From: DASYSA01 sp036003885
Lineage (GTDB): Bacteria > Acidobacteriota > Blastocatellia > UBA7656
Assembly: GCA_036003885.1 (NCBI GenBank)
Contig: DASYSA010000356.1
Location: 1-17,555 of the forward strand
Direction: 5' to 3'
DNA: 17,555 bases
Every line of letters begins with the position of its first letter. The first letter of the stretch is position 1. Below are positions 15,781 through 17,555 of this stretch, one piece after another. A program made the position numbers and the translations under genes. The notes beneath the pieces are model-generated. The model was given only the letters and a program-made list of their open reading frames with translations, made no database searches and was not told the DNA's origin.

Positions 15781-15975
15781 GATCTAAGGATCTAGGATCT
15801 CTAGGATGTAGGATCTAGGATTTAGGATCCAGGATTTAGGATTTAGGGTTTAGGATGTTTAGGATTTAGGATTTGTGATTTAGGATTCGTTAGGATTTGG
15901 ATGGCGGAACCCAAACGCTAAGTCCTAAATCCTAGATCCTGAATCCTAGATCCTAGATCCTAAATCCTAGATCCT
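15781..15975. repeat. Inverted array of a degenerate heptamer
   Basis: The left arm (15781-15900) is a run of variants of the heptamer AGGATTT or AGGATCT on the + strand. The right arm (15921-15975) is a run of the complement (TAAATCC, TAGATCC). A perfect 20-bp inverted match joins 15810-15829 with 15956-15975. The array fills the entire gap between the pilin operon and the convergent M20 peptidase gene and stops within three bases of each coding end. A transcript from either direction could form a long hairpin, so it may end or protect both messages. There are no spacers, so it is not a CRISPR. The repeat is seen; function is inferred. Confidence 0.85.
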
Positions 15976-15977
15976 GT

Positions 15978-17504
15978 CTAGTTCATCGCCATGAGTGCGG
16001 CAAGTACCTCGATCCCATCCCATAGATTCTGGAGTCGCAGGTTTTCGTTAGCGCCGTGCTGGTTGTTGTCATGATTGACGATTGGCACTCCCACTTGCGG
16101 CGCTCCCGTGGCTTCCTCGAATATCCACAAAGGTCCGCTTCCACCGAGTGTCGGAATCAACACCGGCTTCCGCCCGATCGCCTGGCCGACCGTGCTGATG
16201 ATCTTCTTCACGACTGGAAGATTCATGGGTGTGCGCACCGCGCGATAACCTTCTCTCACTGTGATACGGGCAATGAGCGGATGCTTCAATCGGGTCTCTC
16301 GATCCGGCGGCTCAGTAACTATGAAATATCCCTGCTTCCTGATGTGAGCCATGAGGCGCTCAACCTGACGGCGAGGGTCGTTTCCTTTTACGAGTCTCAG
16401 GTCGACAGTTGCAATCGCCTCCGAAGGAATGATTGTGCGCGCCTCCTCACCCACATATTCGCTCCGAAGTCCATCTATGTTGAGCGAGGGTTCATTTATC
16501 AAATCTCCGAGCGAGCGACCGCTTTGATCGGTCCCGGACAGTCCGTATTCGCGCATCAGATCGGCATCTGCCGCAGGCATTTCGCTCAAAGCCCTCTTCT
16601 CCTCTTCGCCAAGCGGCGCGACGTCATCGTAGAACCCTTCAATCAGGACGCGCCCTCTGTCGTTTTTCATGCTGGCGAGCAGGCGGGCTAGTCTCATCGC
16701 CGGGTTCGGGGCCCAGTTGCCATAGTGGCCGCTGTGCAGCGAGCGATTCGCGCCGTAGACAGTGATGTCCAGGCTGACGATTCCACGCATCCCGAAGAAG
16801 AGAGCCTGCCTTCTGGTCTGATGGACAGGCCCGTCGGCGCATAGCCACACATCCGCCTTCAGCAGGTCGGCGTTTCGTCTGACCAGTTCCTCCAGATGGC
16901 GCGAGCCCGCCTCTTCTTCCCCTTCGAAGAAGAACTTGAGATTCGCCGAAAGCCCCTTCCCGGATGCTTTGAGCGCATCGAGCGCTACGAGCATTGCAAC
17001 GATCGGGCATTTGTCGTCGGAAGCTGAGCGGGCATAGAGTCGCGATTCCGGATCGAACCTTTGACCACGGCCCGGCAGAGGGATAGTCTTTCCTCCCGCT
17101 TCAAGAGCTGCCGATCGAAGGACCGGTTTGAACGGGTCGCTCTCCCACTTCGACGGATCAACGGGTTGCCCGTCATAGTGTGCGTAGAACCCGATCGTTT
17201 GCGTTGCGCCCGGCGTTTTCAACTCCCCGAAGACTGACGGAGGTCCGCCGCCTTCAAGTAATCTTGCGCGGATTCCGCGTCGGGACATCATCCCGATGAG
17301 CATCGCTGCATTGCGCTTGATGTTCACCGAATCTGACGCGACGTTGGGAACGGACAGAAGCTCGATCAGCTCGCCGACGATCTCAGATTCGTGAGTCTGG
17401 CGGTATGCGCGAATCTGGTCTGTAAGGGACTGCGCTCGGGCGGCGGACCCGGCGCCCCAGAACATAGAAGCGAGCACACAAACACCCATAGCGAGTTGTT
17501 TCAT
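15978..17504 (-). CDS. Secreted M20 family zinc metallopeptidase
   Basis: Exported dipeptidase-like hydrolase of 508 aa, probably splitting short peptides or N-acyl amino acids in the periplasm or outside the cell. The signal peptide (hydrophobic core about 4-18) is likely cut after ARA at residue 24. Metal-site motifs of the M20 family are all present: AHYDGQPV (His109, Asp111), SDDK (Asp163/Asp164), EGEEEAG (Glu194-Glu198, general base and ligand), CADGP (Asp224) and QHGANE (His483). The lid/dimer domain lies at about 240-380, with RSLHSGHYG near its start. The length fits the CNDP2/ArgE-DapE group. The start is supported by GAGGGGG just before the ATG at 17504. The exact substrate cannot be read from sequence. 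It is convergent to the pilin operon and bounded by heptamer repeats on both sides. Confidence 0.95.
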   Translation of the reverse strand: MKQLAMGVCVLASMFWGAGSAARAQSLTDQIRAYRQTHESEIVGELIELLSVPNVASDSVNIKRNAAMLIGMMSRRGIRARLLEGGGPPSVFGELKTPGATQTIGFYAHYDGQPVDPSKWESDPFKPVLRSAALEAGGKTIPLPGRGQRFDPESRLYARSASDDKCPIVAMLVALDALKASGKGLSANLKFFFEGEEEAGSRHLEELVRRNADLLKADVWLCADGPVHQTRRQALFFGMRGIVSLDITVYGANRSLHSGHYGNWAPNPAMRLARLLASMKNDRGRVLIEGFYDDVAPLGEEEKRALSEMPAADADLMREYGLSGTDQSGRSLGDLINEPSLNIDGLRSEYVGEEARTIIPSEAIATVDLRLVKGNDPRRQVERLMAHIRKQGYFIVTEPPDRETRLKHPLIARITVREGYRAVRTPMNLPVVKKIISTVGQAIGRKPVLIPTLGGSGPLWIFEEATGAPQVGVPIVNHDNNQHGANENLRLQNLWDGIEVLAALMAMN

Positions 17505-17517
17505 AAATACCCCCTCT

Positions 17518-17550
17518 GGATTTTGGATTTTAGATTTTGGATTTTGGATT
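17518..17550. repeat. Tandem GGATTTT heptamers upstream of the M20 gene
   Basis: Four and a half copies of a 7-base unit: GGATTTT, GGATTTT, AGATTTT, GGATTTT and GGATT. It begins about 14 bases upstream of the peptidase start and runs to near the window edge. The unit shares the core GGATTT with the array at 15781-15975 on the other side of the same gene. The promoter of the peptidase must lie within or beyond it. Confidence 0.8.
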
Positions 17551-17555
17551 GCGCA

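Noticed and set aside
15781..15975. CRISPR-like array
   Set aside because: The repeats are 7 bases long, directly adjacent and in two orientations, with no unique spacers and no cas genes nearby.

Overview
The window is bacterial chromosomal DNA with ordinary gene density and moderately high GC by eye. The best guess for the source is an Acidobacteriota member, possibly of the Blastocatellia type. This is inferred from the mix of genes: a polytopic histidine kinase with a PDZ-like sensor region, a secreted glycine-zipper protein, a DUF1573 protein, a secreted S8 protease, and a minor-pilin operon ending in a very large PilX-like protein. No rRNA, tRNA, CRISPR array or transposase was seen.

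Layout, left to right. Positions 1-321 carry no supported gene. A two-component pair follows on the + strand: a membrane histidine kinase (322-3369) and a sigma-54-type response regulator with an intact GAFTGA loop (3456-4856). A purine/pyrimidine-rich inverted repeat separates the regulator from a convergent secreted subtilisin-like protease (5058-7655, minus). A short divergent promoter region leads to a secreted glycine-zipper protein (7820-8497, plus). That gene converges on a DUF1573 protein (8507-9316, minus), and next comes an unrecognised secreted cysteine-containing protein (9555-10133, plus).

A 431-base spacer then holds a well-spaced sigma-54 -24/-12 promoter (10442-10456) and an imperfect dyad centred about 82 bases upstream of its predicted start. 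It precedes four tightly packed minor (pseudo)pilin genes in the canonical H-I-J-K (FimT-PilV-PilW-PilX) order, 10565-15780. The operon ends in a large inverted array of a degenerate heptamer (core GGATTTA). Convergent to it is a secreted M20 zinc peptidase (15978-17504, minus), whose upstream side carries another heptamer array at the window edge.

The most coherent reading is a PilS/PilR-like system. The kinase senses an envelope signal, the sigma-54 activator switches on the promoter before the minor-pilin operon, and the four minor pilins form the tip or priming complex of a type IV pilus or related filament. The link between regulator and promoter is inferred: the promoter and the GAFTGA activator are both visible, but nothing in the sequence proves they are partners. 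The main pilin, assembly ATPases and secretin are not in this window. Notable oddities are an Asp instead of Glu at the +5 position of the PilV-like pilin, acidic calcium-loop-like motifs in three of the four pilins, and low-complexity inverted repeats in two of the three convergent gene boundaries.
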